NCBI RefSeq assembly: GCF_937891065.1
Contig: NZ_CALAEQ010000195.1
Location: forward strand, 1-39,568
Direction of reading: 5' to 3'
Source of the DNA: an uncultured Lutibacter sp.
GTDB taxonomy: Bacteria > Bacteroidota > Bacteroidia > Flavobacteriales > Flavobacteriaceae
DNA length: 39,568 bases
Made by a program: the position numbers and the translations under genes. This document shows, one piece after another, positions 9,117 through 18,037 of the stretch (positions are counted from its first letter, which is position 1; each line of letters begins with the position of its first letter). The notes beneath the pieces are model-generated. The model saw only the letters and a program-made list of their open reading frames with translations. It made no database searches and was not told where the DNA came from.

Positions 9117-11570
9117 TTAAAACGACTCGTTTTCAGTTCTATCAATAACTTCCTGTTGTAAATCGGCATTCATATCATTAAAATAATCACTATAACCTGC
9201 CATTCTTACCAACAAATCTTTATAATCTTCAGGGTTTTCTTGTGCTGCGTACAATGTGGCTGTATCCACAATATTAAACTGAATATGATGTCCTCCCAAA
9301 GAAAAATAGGATCTAATTAAATTAGTCAACTTTATAAGGTCTTCATCTCGTTTTAATAAACTTGGTAAAAAACGTTGATTCAACAAAGTACCACCAGATT
9401 TTACATGATCAATTTTAGTTAATGATTTTATAACTGCTGAAGGGCCATTTGTATCTGCTCCATGTGAAGGTGATGTTCCATCTGAAATTGATTTTTGAGC
9501 AAATCTCCCGTTAGGTGTTGCTCCCATAATTTTTCCGAAGTACACATGGCAAGTAGTGGACAACATATTTAAATGAAATGTTTCACCTTTTGTATTTGGT
9601 TTTCCATCTATTGCTTCAAACAAATCATTGTAAACTTGCAATGCAATATCATCCGCAAAATTATCGTCATTTCCATAAAAAGGAGTTTTGTTAAGTATTG
9701 TTTGACGTAAAATTTCTTCACCTTCAAAATTCTTTGAAACTGCATTTAAAACTGTATCCATTGAATAGGTTTTATCCTCAAAAACGTGTTTCTTTAGGGC
9801 TGACAAACTATCTGTAACTGTTCCTAAACCTGTGCATTGAATATAATTGGTATTATATCTTGGGCCGCCATTATAATAATCTTTTCCTTTCGTTATGCAA
9901 TCTTCTATAACTACCGATAAAAAGGTTGCAGGACTATATTTTGCAAACATTCTATCTATATAATTACTCACTAAAATTTTCTGATTTACAATGTAATTCA
10001 ACTGTTTTAAAAAGGCATTGTACAGTTCATCATAACTTTTAAAATCTCTTGGATTTCCAGTTTCAATACTTACTTGTTTTCCCGTAACTGGATTAATTCC
10101 ATTATTTAACGTGATTTCAATAATTTTTGGAACATTTAAATAACCTGTTAAAATATAAGCTTCTTTTCCAAAAGCACCAACTTCAATACAACCACTACAA
10201 CCACCTTCACGTGCATCTTCTAAGGTTTTTCCTTGGCGTAACATTTCAGGAATGTAAATATCTGGATTGAAAATAGAAGGATATCCATGACCTTGACGAA
10301 TCACTTTACAAGCCTCTTTTAAAAATCTGTCAGGTGTTTTTGAACTTACATGAACAGAATTTCCTGGTTGAAGAACATGTAATTCTTCAACAATTTCTAA
10401 CATAATATAAGAGACTTCACTTGCACCATCTGCTCCATTTTTTTTAACTCCTCCAATATTAATATTTGTAAAATCGTTATAAGTTCCGCTTTCTTTAGCT
10501 GTAATCCCAACTTTTGGTGGCGCTGGATGATTATTTACTTTAATCCAAAAACAGCTTAACAACTCTTTTGCTCCATTACGAGTTAACGTTCCTGCTGCTA
10601 TTTCCTTTTCATAAAAAGGAGTTAAATGCTGATCAAAATGACCTGGATTCATTGCATCCCAGCCATTTAATTCTGTAATAGTTCCTAAATGTACAAACCA
10701 ATACATTTGTATGGCTTCGTAAAATGTTCTTGGTGCATTTGCAGGAACCCATTTACAAACTTCAGCTATTTTTTGAAGTTCTTTTTTTCGTTGTACATTA
10801 GTTTCAGTTTTAGCTTGTTCTTCAGCCAATTTTGCATGGCGTTCAGCAAAAACAATTGCAGCATCACAAGAAATGGCCATTCCTTCTAATTGCTCTTTTC
10901 GATCAGTAGCTTCTGGGTCGTTTAAAAAATCTAGTTTAGCTATTTCGCCTTGAATTTGCTTTTTAAAATCAAGCATTCCTTTTTCATAAATCTGCCCATC
11001 CAATGCTGTATGTCCTGGTGCCCGCTGCTCCATAAACTCTGTAAACAAACCTGCTTCATAAAGATTACTCCATTCTTTTGGAACATGACTAAAAATACGT
11101 TCTCGCATAGTTTTACCACTCCAATAAGGGATAATTTCACGTTCATACGTGTCAATATCCTCTTGTGAAATGGTATAACGCTGCATTTCACGTGTATTTA
11201 ACACCTTAAAATCTTCTACGCTATGACAGGTTAATTCAGGAAATGTTGGAACAGCCTTTGGTTTTGGTCCACGCTCACCAACAATTAATTCTCCTTCACC
11301 AAGATAAATTGTTTTTTGCTTACATATTTCCAAAAAATTAATTGCTCTTAAAACAGGCATCGCATATTTCCCGTAATTCTGTTTGTAAAACGTTGTTTGA
11401 ATTAGGGCTCTTTCAATAGACAATGAAGGTTCTGATTCAAAACTCAATTTTCTAAGTTTTTGAATTCTTTCATTCATTCCTGGACCTATCTTATTTTTTA
11501 AAGATGAATAGAAATTACCTTCTGATAATGCTGATCTTTCTGGCTGGATGTTTTTATGCACTGTTTTCAT
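9117..11570 (-). CDS. hypD: Glycyl-radical enzyme, trans-4-hydroxy-L-proline dehydratase (HypD)
   Basis: 817 residues with PFL-like and glycine-radical domains. The Cys loop EGGCSGCIEVGAFGKEAY gives thiyl C461 and base E463. The C-terminal RMAGYSDYF gives radical G792. Residues I recall from the Clostridioides difficile HypD structure (F152, H160, D278, S334, F340, C434, E436, T645, G765) all have identical counterparts here at a constant +27 shift: F179, H187, D305, S361, F367, C461, E463, T672, G792. This separates it from choline lyase, diol dehydratase and isethionate lyase. HypD removes water from trans-4-hydroxy-L-proline to give 1-pyrroline-5-carboxylate, which is then reduced to proline. 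The activase gene follows directly. No pyrroline-5-carboxylate reductase gene is in the window. Such enzymes need anoxic conditions. Confidence 0.9.
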   Translation of the reverse strand: MKTVHKNIQPERSALSEGNFYSSLKNKIGPGMNERIQKLRKLSFESEPSLSIERALIQTTFYKQNYGKYAMPVLRAINFLEICKQKTIYLGEGELIVGERGPKPKAVPTFPELTCHSVEDFKVLNTREMQRYTISQEDIDTYEREIIPYWSGKTMRERIFSHVPKEWSNLYEAGLFTEFMEQRAPGHTALDGQIYEKGMLDFKKQIQGEIAKLDFLNDPEATDRKEQLEGMAISCDAAIVFAERHAKLAEEQAKTETNVQRKKELQKIAEVCKWVPANAPRTFYEAIQMYWFVHLGTITELNGWDAMNPGHFDQHLTPFYEKEIAAGTLTRNGAKELLSCFWIKVNNHPAPPKVGITAKESGTYNDFTNINIGGVKKNGADGASEVSYIMLEIVEELHVLQPGNSVHVSSKTPDRFLKEACKVIRQGHGYPSIFNPDIYIPEMLRQGKTLEDAREGGCSGCIEVGAFGKEAYILTGYLNVPKIIEITLNNGINPVTGKQVSIETGNPRDFKSYDELYNAFLKQLNYIVNQKILVSNYIDRMFAKYSPATFLSVVIEDCITKGKDYYNGGPRYNTNYIQCTGLGTVTDSLSALKKHVFEDKTYSMDTVLNAVSKNFEGEEILRQTILNKTPFYGNDDNFADDIALQVYNDLFEAIDGKPNTKGETFHLNMLSTTCHVYFGKIMGATPNGRFAQKSISDGTSPSHGADTNGPSAVIKSLTKIDHVKSGGTLLNQRFLPSLLKRDEDLIKLTNLIRSYFSLGGHHIQFNIVDTATLYAAQENPEDYKDLLVRMAGYSDYFNDMNADLQQEVIDRTENESF

Positions 11571-11752
11571 AATTTTAAATACTAAGTAAACTTCAGGTTG
11601 ATACTTCTGAAAAAAGATAAATTAATAAATTGTTGAGAAAATATTATGAAAGCGAAGAATAGAACATCAAACATTCAAACAATTGTCTGTATGTTTTTGT
11701 TAGTGTAGTTATGTGCTGTTTTTTAAACATCTAATAAAAGATTAATATATCC

Positions 11753-11783
11753 CAAATTTAAGAAAAAAGAATTAATATTTCAA
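11753..11783 (-). promoter_or_regulatory. Predicted Bacteroidota-type promoter of hypD
   Basis: On the minus strand, a TTG -33 element (11783-11781) is separated by 20 bp from TAAATTTG (11760-11753), a full match to TAnnTTTG. Transcription would start near 11747 and leave a leader of about 175 nt before the hypD ATG. Confidence 0.55.
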
Positions 11784-11852
11784 TTCATTTTTAACTTATA
11801 GCAATATTATAAATTCCTAAAATAAAAGTATTATTTTTCTAAACTACCCGAA

Positions 11853-11883
11853 AACATAGAAAACTCAATGGAGCCTCTATGTT
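11853..11883. repeat. Inverted repeat with nested hairpin
   Basis: Arms AACATAGA (11853-11860) and TCTATGTT (11876-11883) are perfect complements around 15 nt. That spacer holds a second small hairpin, CTC-AATG-GAG. It lies upstream of the hypD promoter, on the kinase side, so it could be an operator or a structured leader of the kinase transcript. Confidence 0.5.
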
Positions 11884-12052
11884 GAAAAATATTTCTTTAT
11901 CGCATAAAACAATCCATTTATAATTAAACTCAAGTAATTCATTCAAAATAAATTGTATTTAACAATTATTAATTAGAAAAAAAAAGTACATTGCTATATG
12001 TTTTTTAAAAAAACAGATTAAACACTAAGCAACTCACCAAATAAGTTTCCAA

Positions 12053-15000
12053 ATGAAAGAGAAACCAACTTATGATGAGCTACTGAAAAAGGTTAAATAC
12101 TATGAAGATAACAATTTAATTACAGATGTTAACTCTGCAACTAATATTGATATTCATATAAAACATTTAGAGCGCGTTAATAATATTATTGATGGAAGCC
12201 AGTCTATAATTTACTTAACAAACATTGAAACCTACACCCTTAAATATATTTCCAATAATATTGAAACCCTTTCAGGTTATTCAGCTAAAGATTTTTTAAG
12301 CAATAAAATTACTTTGGCTAAATTAATTCATCCAAATGATTTAGATACTCACAAGTTAGAATTGGCTAAGAATAGAAAAAACAATTCGTTTGCATATAAT
12401 CCTTACAGAATTGTGTGTAAATCTGGTGAAGTAAAATGGATTGAAGATACAGTAAACATCTTAAGAGATAAAAACGGGGAAGCCGTATATTATGAAGGAA
12501 TTATTACAGATATTACTAGGCATAAAAACACGAATGATAAACTTACCCAATTAACAGATATCATTGAAAGAAGTGAATTAGCTGTTATAAAATGGACACC
12601 TAAAGAAAAAAACCTCGTTAATTTTACAACAAATAATATCTCTAAAATTTTTGGATATACTCAAAAAGAATTTCTATCTGGTAAAATTAATTACTTAAAC
12701 ATAATACATCCAGAAGATATTGGTAGTGTTAAAAAAGAAATGGCTAAAAACAATGAAAAAAGGCTAAACATATATATACACAAACCTTATCGCGTTATCA
12801 CAAAATTTGGTGAAGTAAAATGGATAAAAGATGAAACAACTATTGTTAGAGATAAAAACGGTGAAATTATACATGGTGAAGCCATCTTTTCTGATATTAC
12901 CAAAACCTATCAAATTGAACAAACAATACTGAGGCAAAACCAAGATTACGAAATCTTAAATGCAGAATTAAAGGTAAAAGAGCAAAATTACAGATTATTG
13001 TTTGAAGAAAACCCAATGTCACTTTTAGAAGATGATTTTACTGCAACTCACGAAATATTTTCTAAATTAAAAGCTTCTGGCATAAAAAATATTGAGAAAT
13101 ATTTTAAAGAAAACTCAAAAATATTAAATGAGTGTTTTTCAAATTTAAGTATCATAAATGTAAATAATGCCTGTATTGATTTATTTAAAGCTAAAAATAA
13201 AGAACACTTATTAACCAATATTAATAAAATTTTAGGTAGCTATACCTTGCTAAATTATAAAAATATATTAATCGATATTTATAATAATAAATCAGAAATT
13301 TTTAGGCAGGCTACTTTTAAAAACCTACAAGAAGAAGATATTATTGCAAATTTAAGAATTAATATATATAAAAATCAACTTGAAGTAAAAGCAGTTATTT
13401 CTATTGATAACATTACCCAAAAAATAAAAGCTGAAAAAGAAAATAAAAAACTCTTAAAAGCAGTAGAACAAAGCGCAAATAGCATTATAATTACAAATAT
13501 ACAAGGAGATATAGAATATGTAAATCCAAAATTCACTCAAATTACAGGTTATACAAGTAAAGAAGTTTTAGGGAAAAATCCAAAAATTTTAAATTCAGGG
13601 CTGCAATCTAAAGAATATTATACAAACCTTTGGGAAACTATTTCATCTGGAAAAGTATGGAGTGGAGAATTTCAGAATAAAGACAAAAATGGAAAATTAT
13701 TTTGGGAACAAACAACTATAACTCCAATAAAAAATGAGAATGGACAACTAATTAATTTTTTAGCAATTAAAGAAAATATTACAGCACTTAAAGAGAATCA
13801 AAAATTGTTAAAAAAACAAAATAAAGAATTAAATATAGTTAGCTCAGAGTTATCAGAAAAAAACAGACTGCTTTTAGAAAGTAAAAATAGGTATAGTAAT
13901 CTGTTTGAAAAAAGCCCTGTTTCAATTTGGGAAGAAGATTTTTCAGATGTTATTTATCTTTTAGAAGAAATTAAAAAGAAAGGTCACGATATAAAACTTT
14001 ACATAAATGAACATCCTGATTTTGTAAATGAATGTATTTCAAAAATTAAAGTATTAAATGTAAATAACATTACATTAAAATTATTAGGCGCTAAATCTAA
14101 AGAAGAATTGATTAAACGTCTGAATAAAAATTTTAATGAATCATCTTTTGAAACTTTTAAAGAAGAGCTCGTATCTATAGCATCAAACAATAAAGAATTT
14201 GTTAGAGAAACAGAATTTATTCATGGAGACGGTAGCATTGTTTTTGTAATTATAAAATCTATATTATTAGAAGATAATAAAACGATACTTGTCTCAATGG
14301 TTAATATTTCTGACATTAAAAATGTAGAGAAAAAATTAAAAAAGCAAAATAAAGCACTTATAAAAGCCAAAGAAAAAGCAGAAGAAAGCGACCAATTAAA
14401 AACAGAGTTCTTAAACAACATGTCTCATGAAATTAGAACACCGTTAAATGGTATTCTAGGCTTTACACAAATATTGTGTGATTCAGACACTACGGAAGAC
14501 AAAAGAAAATATTTTGGAAATATTATTAAAAATAGCGGAAATCAATTAATGCATGTTATTGATGATATTTTAGAAATTTCAAGGCTAGGAACAAAACAAG
14601 TAACAGCAAACAATAAGGAAGTATGTTTAAACACCATGTTGCTTCAATTATTTTCAGTTTTTGAAATAAGAGCAAAAGAAAACAAAATACCTTTATATTT
14701 AAAAAATGGACTTTTAGAGGGAGAAAGCACCATTAAAACTGATGAATTAAAACTATTTAAAATACTAAGCAATCTATTAGAAAACGCCTTTAAATTCACT
14801 AATGAAGGTTATATTGAATTTGGTTATATTTTAAATAATAGTAAACCTGAACAACTAGAAATTTACGTAAAAGATACAGGAGTTGGAATAAACAAAATCA
14901 ACCAAAAAACAATTTTTGATCGTTTTTCACAAGAAGAAAAAGAGCTTTCTGAAAAATTTGGTGGTTTAGGCTTAGGTTTATCCATTGCAAAAGAAAATTC

Positions 15001-15520
15001 TGAATTATTAGGCGGAACCATCACCTTAGAATCTAAAAAAGGAAAAGGAGCTACTTTTACTGTTGTTATTCCATACACACCTACAAATCCAATTTTTAAA
15101 ATTTCTAAAGAAAAAATAACACTTGAAACTAATGAGACTAAACCAACAATACTTATTGCTGAAGATGAAGAAGTGAATTATTTATTTTTAGAAACTTTAT
15201 TACGTGACTCTATAAAATTAGATTGCACCATTTTACATGCTAAAAATGGAATAGAAGCAGTAGAAATATGTAGAAATAATTCAGGTATTAACCTTGTTTT
15301 AATGGATATTAAAATGCCTCATATGAATGGTTTTGAAGCAACAAAACTCATTAAAGAAATGAACCCAGATTTACCCATAATAGCTCAAACCGCATATACA
15401 ACATCAAGTGACATTAATAAATCTATAGAGGTTGGTTGCAATGATTTTATTTCAAAACCAATAAGTAAAAAAACCCTAAATGATATATTAATTAAACACT
15501 TAACAAGTAAATCAGCATAA
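12053..15520 (+). CDS. Soluble multi-PAS hybrid sensor histidine kinase with C-terminal receiver
   Basis: 1155 residues with no membrane segment, so it senses in the cytoplasm. Order: short N-terminal coiled segment (YDELLKKVKYYED); PAS about 41-160; PAS about 165-285; PAS-like module about 312-455; canonical PAS about 469-590; a second copy of the PAS-like module about 612-755; coiled linker; HisKA with phospho-acceptor H792 (NNMSHEIRTPLNG); HATPase with N box LLENAFKF, G1 DTGVGI, F box IFDRFSQ, G2 GGLGLGLSIAK; receiver about 1029-1150 with phospho-acceptor D1085 (LMDIKMPHMNGFEA) and a C-terminal Lys in SKPIS. The output partner is not encoded nearby. It is divergent from hypD, but a regulatory link between the two is only a guess. 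Signal unknown. Confidence 0.92.
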   Translation: MKEKPTYDELLKKVKYYEDNNLITDVNSATNIDIHIKHLERVNNIIDGSQSIIYLTNIETYTLKYISNNIETLSGYSAKDFLSNKITLAKLIHPNDLDTHKLELAKNRKNNSFAYNPYRIVCKSGEVKWIEDTVNILRDKNGEAVYYEGIITDITRHKNTNDKLTQLTDIIERSELAVIKWTPKEKNLVNFTTNNISKIFGYTQKEFLSGKINYLNIIHPEDIGSVKKEMAKNNEKRLNIYIHKPYRVITKFGEVKWIKDETTIVRDKNGEIIHGEAIFSDITKTYQIEQTILRQNQDYEILNAELKVKEQNYRLLFEENPMSLLEDDFTATHEIFSKLKASGIKNIEKYFKENSKILNECFSNLSIINVNNACIDLFKAKNKEHLLTNINKILGSYTLLNYKNILIDIYNNKSEIFRQATFKNLQEEDIIANLRINIYKNQLEVKAVISIDNITQKIKAEKENKKLLKAVEQSANSIIITNIQGDIEYVNPKFTQITGYTSKEVLGKNPKILNSGLQSKEYYTNLWETISSGKVWSGEFQNKDKNGKLFWEQTTITPIKNENGQLINFLAIKENITALKENQKLLKKQNKELNIVSSELSEKNRLLLESKNRYSNLFEKSPVSIWEEDFSDVIYLLEEIKKKGHDIKLYINEHPDFVNECISKIKVLNVNNITLKLLGAKSKEELIKRLNKNFNESSFETFKEELVSIASNNKEFVRETEFIHGDGSIVFVIIKSILLEDNKTILVSMVNISDIKNVEKKLKKQNKALIKAKEKAEESDQLKTEFLNNMSHEIRTPLNGILGFTQILCDSDTTEDKRKYFGNIIKNSGNQLMHVIDDILEISRLGTKQVTANNKEVCLNTMLLQLFSVFEIRAKENKIPLYLKNGLLEGESTIKTDELKLFKILSNLLENAFKFTNEGYIEFGYILNNSKPEQLEIYVKDTGVGINKINQKTIFDRFSQEEKELSEKFGGLGLGLSIAKENSELLGGTITLESKKGKGATFTVVIPYTPTNPIFKISKEKITLETNETKPTILIAEDEEVNYLFLETLLRDSIKLDCTILHAKNGIEAVEICRNNSGINLVLMDIKMPHMNGFEATKLIKEMNPDLPIIAQTAYTTSSDINKSIEVGCNDFISKPISKKTLNDILIKHLTSKSA

Positions 15521-15597
15521 CTTTATCAAAATACTTTGTAAAAATTTAAAAGGTTACTGCGTTAAAGTTTAGTTAATGCAATAATCTTTTATACGTA

Positions 15598-15629
15598 TTG
15601 CCTCAAATATTTTTATTTTTATATCTTTA
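15598..15629 (+). promoter_or_regulatory. Predicted promoter for the small secreted protein gene
   Basis: TTG (15598-15600), a 21-bp spacer, then TATCTTTA (15622-15629). This matches TTG-N19-21-TAnnTTTG except for the last base. It lies 36 bp before the ATG, so the gene can be expressed separately from the kinase. Confidence 0.45.
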
Positions 15630-15665
15630 AATTTTCACAGGATAATTTTCTTAATAAATCACTAA

Positions 15666-16283
15666 ATGAAACAAATTAAAAACAATATTTTACTAGTATT
15701 TATAGTAACTTTTTCTACAGTACTTTTTTCTCAACAAAGAGGAAATAACCGAAATTCTTCTCAACAACAAGGGCAAAGTTCACAAATGGCACAAGCTAAA
15801 GTGAACCCTCAAAATATGGCAAGAATTATTATGTATGATTATGAAGCAGTTATTAAAAAATTGAAAATAAAAAAAGAACCTAAAAAATCAATGGTTATAC
15901 AAGCCATTAACAAGCATAATAATAAAATAAATGAAATTAAAACATTTAATTTTGAAACATTTGATGATGTTAGTACGTATTTAACTAAAAAAAGAAATGA
16001 AGCTACGCTAAATCGTGATTTTAGTACCATAAAAGAATCTCAAATACAGGCAAATGGAATGTTAGCGCCTATTCGTGAAAAAGTACTACTACAAAAAAAC
16101 ACTTTAAATACTATTTTTGAAAAAGAACTTTCTGAAAAACAATATAAAACTTGGCTTAAATACCAAGAATCAGAATTGAAAAAATTAAATCCTAAAGCTC
16201 CTCAAACTCAGCAAATTCAAAGTCGCCAACAATCTCAGCGAGGCAGCAGACAACAACAAGGAATGAGTAGAGGTGGTTATTAA
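15666..16283 (+). CDS. Secreted helical Gln-rich protein of unknown function
   Basis: 205 residues with a signal peptide (about 1-22, ending LFSQQ). A Gln/Ser/Asn-rich stretch follows. A charged, probably all-helical core spans about 45-175 (KPKK- and LTKKRNEATL-type helices and a LSEKQYKTWLKYQESELKKL segment). A Gln/Arg/Gly tail ends it. The helical core with a repeated helix-plus-LSEKQ pattern is reminiscent of Spy/CpxP-like periplasmic proteins, but I see no diagnostic LTxxQ pair and do not assign it. It lies 145 bp after the hybrid kinase gene with its own predicted promoter and ends at a terminator shared with the convergent tRNA gene. Confidence 0.65.
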   Translation: MKQIKNNILLVFIVTFSTVLFSQQRGNNRNSSQQQGQSSQMAQAKVNPQNMARIIMYDYEAVIKKLKIKKEPKKSMVIQAINKHNNKINEIKTFNFETFDDVSTYLTKKRNEATLNRDFSTIKESQIQANGMLAPIREKVLLQKNTLNTIFEKELSEKQYKTWLKYQESELKKLNPKAPQTQQIQSRQQSQRGSRQQQGMSRGGY

Positions 16284-16308
16284 ACTTAAATAAAACCATA
16301 CCTTAAAT

Positions 16309-16342
16309 AAAAAAAGCTTCTCAAAATGAGAAGCTTTTTTTT
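16309..16342. terminator. Bidirectional terminator shared with tRNA-Leu
   Basis: Arms 16311-16323 (AAAAAGCTTCTCA) and 16327-16339 enclose an AAA loop, with A and T runs on both sides. It terminates the secreted-protein gene from the left and the tRNA transcript from the right. Confidence 0.88.
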
Positions 16343-16344
16343 CG

Positions 16345-16426
16345 TGCGGGCGGGGAGACTCGAACTCCCACACCTTGCGGCACCAGATCCTAAGTCTGGC
16401 GTGTCTACCAATTCCACCACGCCCGC
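16345..16426 (-). tRNA. tRNA-Leu, anticodon TAG
   Basis: An 82-nt class II tRNA on the minus strand. The acceptor stem GCGGGCG pairs with CGCCCGC at the 3' end, with discriminator A. The D arm has TGGTAGAC. The anticodon stem CCAGA/TCTGG holds the loop CTTAGGA, giving anticodon TAG for CUA codons. A variable arm is present (TGCCGCAAGGTG), and the T arm contains GTTCGAGTC. The 3' CCA is not encoded. Confidence 0.96.
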
Positions 16427-16443
16427 TTAGTTAATTGTGGGTG

Positions 16444-16472
16444 CAAATATACACAATAGTTTAAAATTGCAA
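16444..16472 (-). promoter_or_regulatory. Predicted promoter of tRNA-Leu
   Basis: On the minus strand TTG (16472-16470), an 18-bp spacer and TATATTTG (16451-16444) match the Bacteroidota consensus. It ends 18 bp before the mature tRNA 5' end, the expected position. Confidence 0.6.
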
Positions 16473-16522
16473 AGTAGTTAGTGAATATTTTTTTTATCAA
16501 TTTTAAACCAAATAAAATTTCG

Positions 16523-16530
16523 TATTTTTG
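16523..16530 (+). promoter_or_regulatory. Predicted -7 element of the M20 dipeptidase gene
   Basis: TATTTTTG fits TAnnTTTG and lies 20 bp before the ATG. No TTG is present at the usual -33 distance, so only the -7 half is supported. Confidence 0.35.
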
Positions 16531-16550
16531 AGTAAACAAATTATACTTAA

Positions 16551-17939
16551 ATGGAAAATATTAAATCATATGTAAGTCAACATAAAGACCGATTTATCAA
16601 TGAACTTATCGAACTACTAAAAATCCCTTCAATCAGTGCAGATTCAGCCTATAGCCAAGATGTTTTAAACACTGCTGACGCTGTAAAAAACGCACTTAAA
16701 AAGGCAGGTTGTGATACTGTAGAAATATGTGAAACTCCTGGATATCCAATAGTTTACGGTGAAAAAATAATTGACAAAAATTTACCTACAGTGCTGGTAT
16801 ATGGTCACTATGATGTTCAACCGGCAGATCCTATTGAATTATGGGATTCGCCACCTTTCGAACCAGTTATCAAAAAAACAGAAAAACATCCTGATGGGGC
16901 AATTTTTGCGCGTGGTGCTTGTGATGATAAAGGTCAAATGTATATGCATGTAAAAGCATTAGAATATATGACTGTAAATGGAAAATTGCCTTGCAATGTG
17001 AAATTTATGATTGAAGGTGAAGAAGAAATTGGATCATCTAGTTTGGCTTGGTTTGTAGAACGCAACCAAGAAAAATTAAGTAATGATGTTATTTTAATTT
17101 CCGATACTGGAATGATTTCTAATTTGCAGCCTTCAATAACTACAGGATTACGTGGTTTAAGTTATGTTGAAGTTGAAATTACTGGCCCAAATAGAGATTT
17201 ACATTCAGGTTTATATGGAGGTGCAGTTGCAAACCCAATAAATATTTTAGCAAAAATGATTGCTTCCTTACACGATTCTAACAACCATATTACAATTCCT
17301 GGTTTTTATGACCATGTTGAAGAATTATCTTTAGATGAAAGAGCCGAAATGGCAAAAGCACCATTTTCATTAGATGCCTACAAAAAAGCATTAAATATTG
17401 ATGATGTGTATGGAGAAACTGGTTATACTACGAACGAAAGAAATTCTATTCGCCCAACCTTAGATGTCAACGGAATTTGGGGTGGATATACAGGTGAAGG
17501 TGCAAAAACAGTGATCGCAAGTAAAGCTTATGCCAAAATATCTATGCGATTAGTTCCAAATCAAGATAATTTAAATATTACTGAATTATTCACAAAACAC
17601 TTTGAGAGTATTGCACCAAAATCGGTAACAGTAAAAGTAACACCTCATCATGGAGGGCAAGGTTATGTTACTCCAACAGATAATATTGGTTATAAGGCAG
17701 CAAATAGAGCATATACTGAAAGTTTTGGAGTCCCAGCTATTCCACAACGTTCAGGTGGTAGTATTCCTATTGTGGCGCTATTTGAAAAAGAATTAAAAAG
17801 TAAAATTATTTTAATGGGATTTGGTTTAGATAGTGATGCAATTCACTCACCAAACGAACATTTTGGTATTTTTAATTACTTAAAAGGTATTGAAACCATT
17901 CCTTTATTTTACAAATATTTTTTAGAAATGAGTAAGTAA
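16551..17939 (+). CDS. M20 family dipeptidase (CNDP/carnosinase-like)
   Basis: 462 residues, normal for an M20 dipeptidase with an inserted dimerisation lid. The first metal site is H86-x-D88 (YGHYDVQPAD), the bridging Asp is in RGACDDKGQM (about 125), and E157-E159 (EGEEEIGSSS) includes the general base and a metal ligand. DLHSGLYGG lies in the lid, GGSIPIV lies in the C-terminal catalytic part, and the final metal His is in DAIHSPNEHF. Members are cytoplasmic zinc or manganese enzymes that release amino acids from dipeptides. The gene stands alone with its own promoter signal and terminator. The exact dipeptide preference cannot be told. Confidence 0.9.
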   Translation: MENIKSYVSQHKDRFINELIELLKIPSISADSAYSQDVLNTADAVKNALKKAGCDTVEICETPGYPIVYGEKIIDKNLPTVLVYGHYDVQPADPIELWDSPPFEPVIKKTEKHPDGAIFARGACDDKGQMYMHVKALEYMTVNGKLPCNVKFMIEGEEEIGSSSLAWFVERNQEKLSNDVILISDTGMISNLQPSITTGLRGLSYVEVEITGPNRDLHSGLYGGAVANPINILAKMIASLHDSNNHITIPGFYDHVEELSLDERAEMAKAPFSLDAYKKALNIDDVYGETGYTTNERNSIRPTLDVNGIWGGYTGEGAKTVIASKAYAKISMRLVPNQDNLNITELFTKHFESIAPKSVTVKVTPHHGGQGYVTPTDNIGYKAANRAYTESFGVPAIPQRSGGSIPIVALFEKELKSKIILMGFGLDSDAIHSPNEHFGIFNYLKGIETIPLFYKYFLEMSK

Positions 17940-17987
17940 TTTTTAATCTCGGGTTCATTCGAGAAATCACATTTATTATAAAACTAA

Positions 17988-18019
17988 AAAAGCCTGTAAT
18001 TTTAAAATTACAGGCTTTT
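17988..18019. terminator. Perfect palindromic bidirectional terminator
   Basis: A 32-bp perfect palindrome: AAAAGCCTGTAATTTT (17988-18003) followed directly by its complement (18004-18019). It lies between the convergent dipeptidase and PhnA-like genes and serves both. Confidence 0.88.
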
Positions 18020-18037
18020 AACTTTCTATTTTAAACC

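Larger units (their letters stand above)
11571..12052. other. 482-bp divergent intergenic region between hypD and the hybrid kinase
   Basis: I see no convincing coding frame here. The segment holds the predicted hypD promoter, its long leader (11571 to about 11747), and a stem-loop/inverted repeat at 11853-11883. The 200 bp before the kinase gene are very A/T-rich, without a promoter I can call firmly. Confidence 0.6.

Noticed and set aside
10689-11191. Short open frames on both strands inside hypD
   Set aside because: They are shadows of a strongly conserved glycyl-radical enzyme gene.
17948-17965. Small hairpin TCTCG…CGAGA after the dipeptidase gene
   Set aside because: Only a 5-bp stem with no T run; the perfect palindrome at 17988-18019 is the real terminator.
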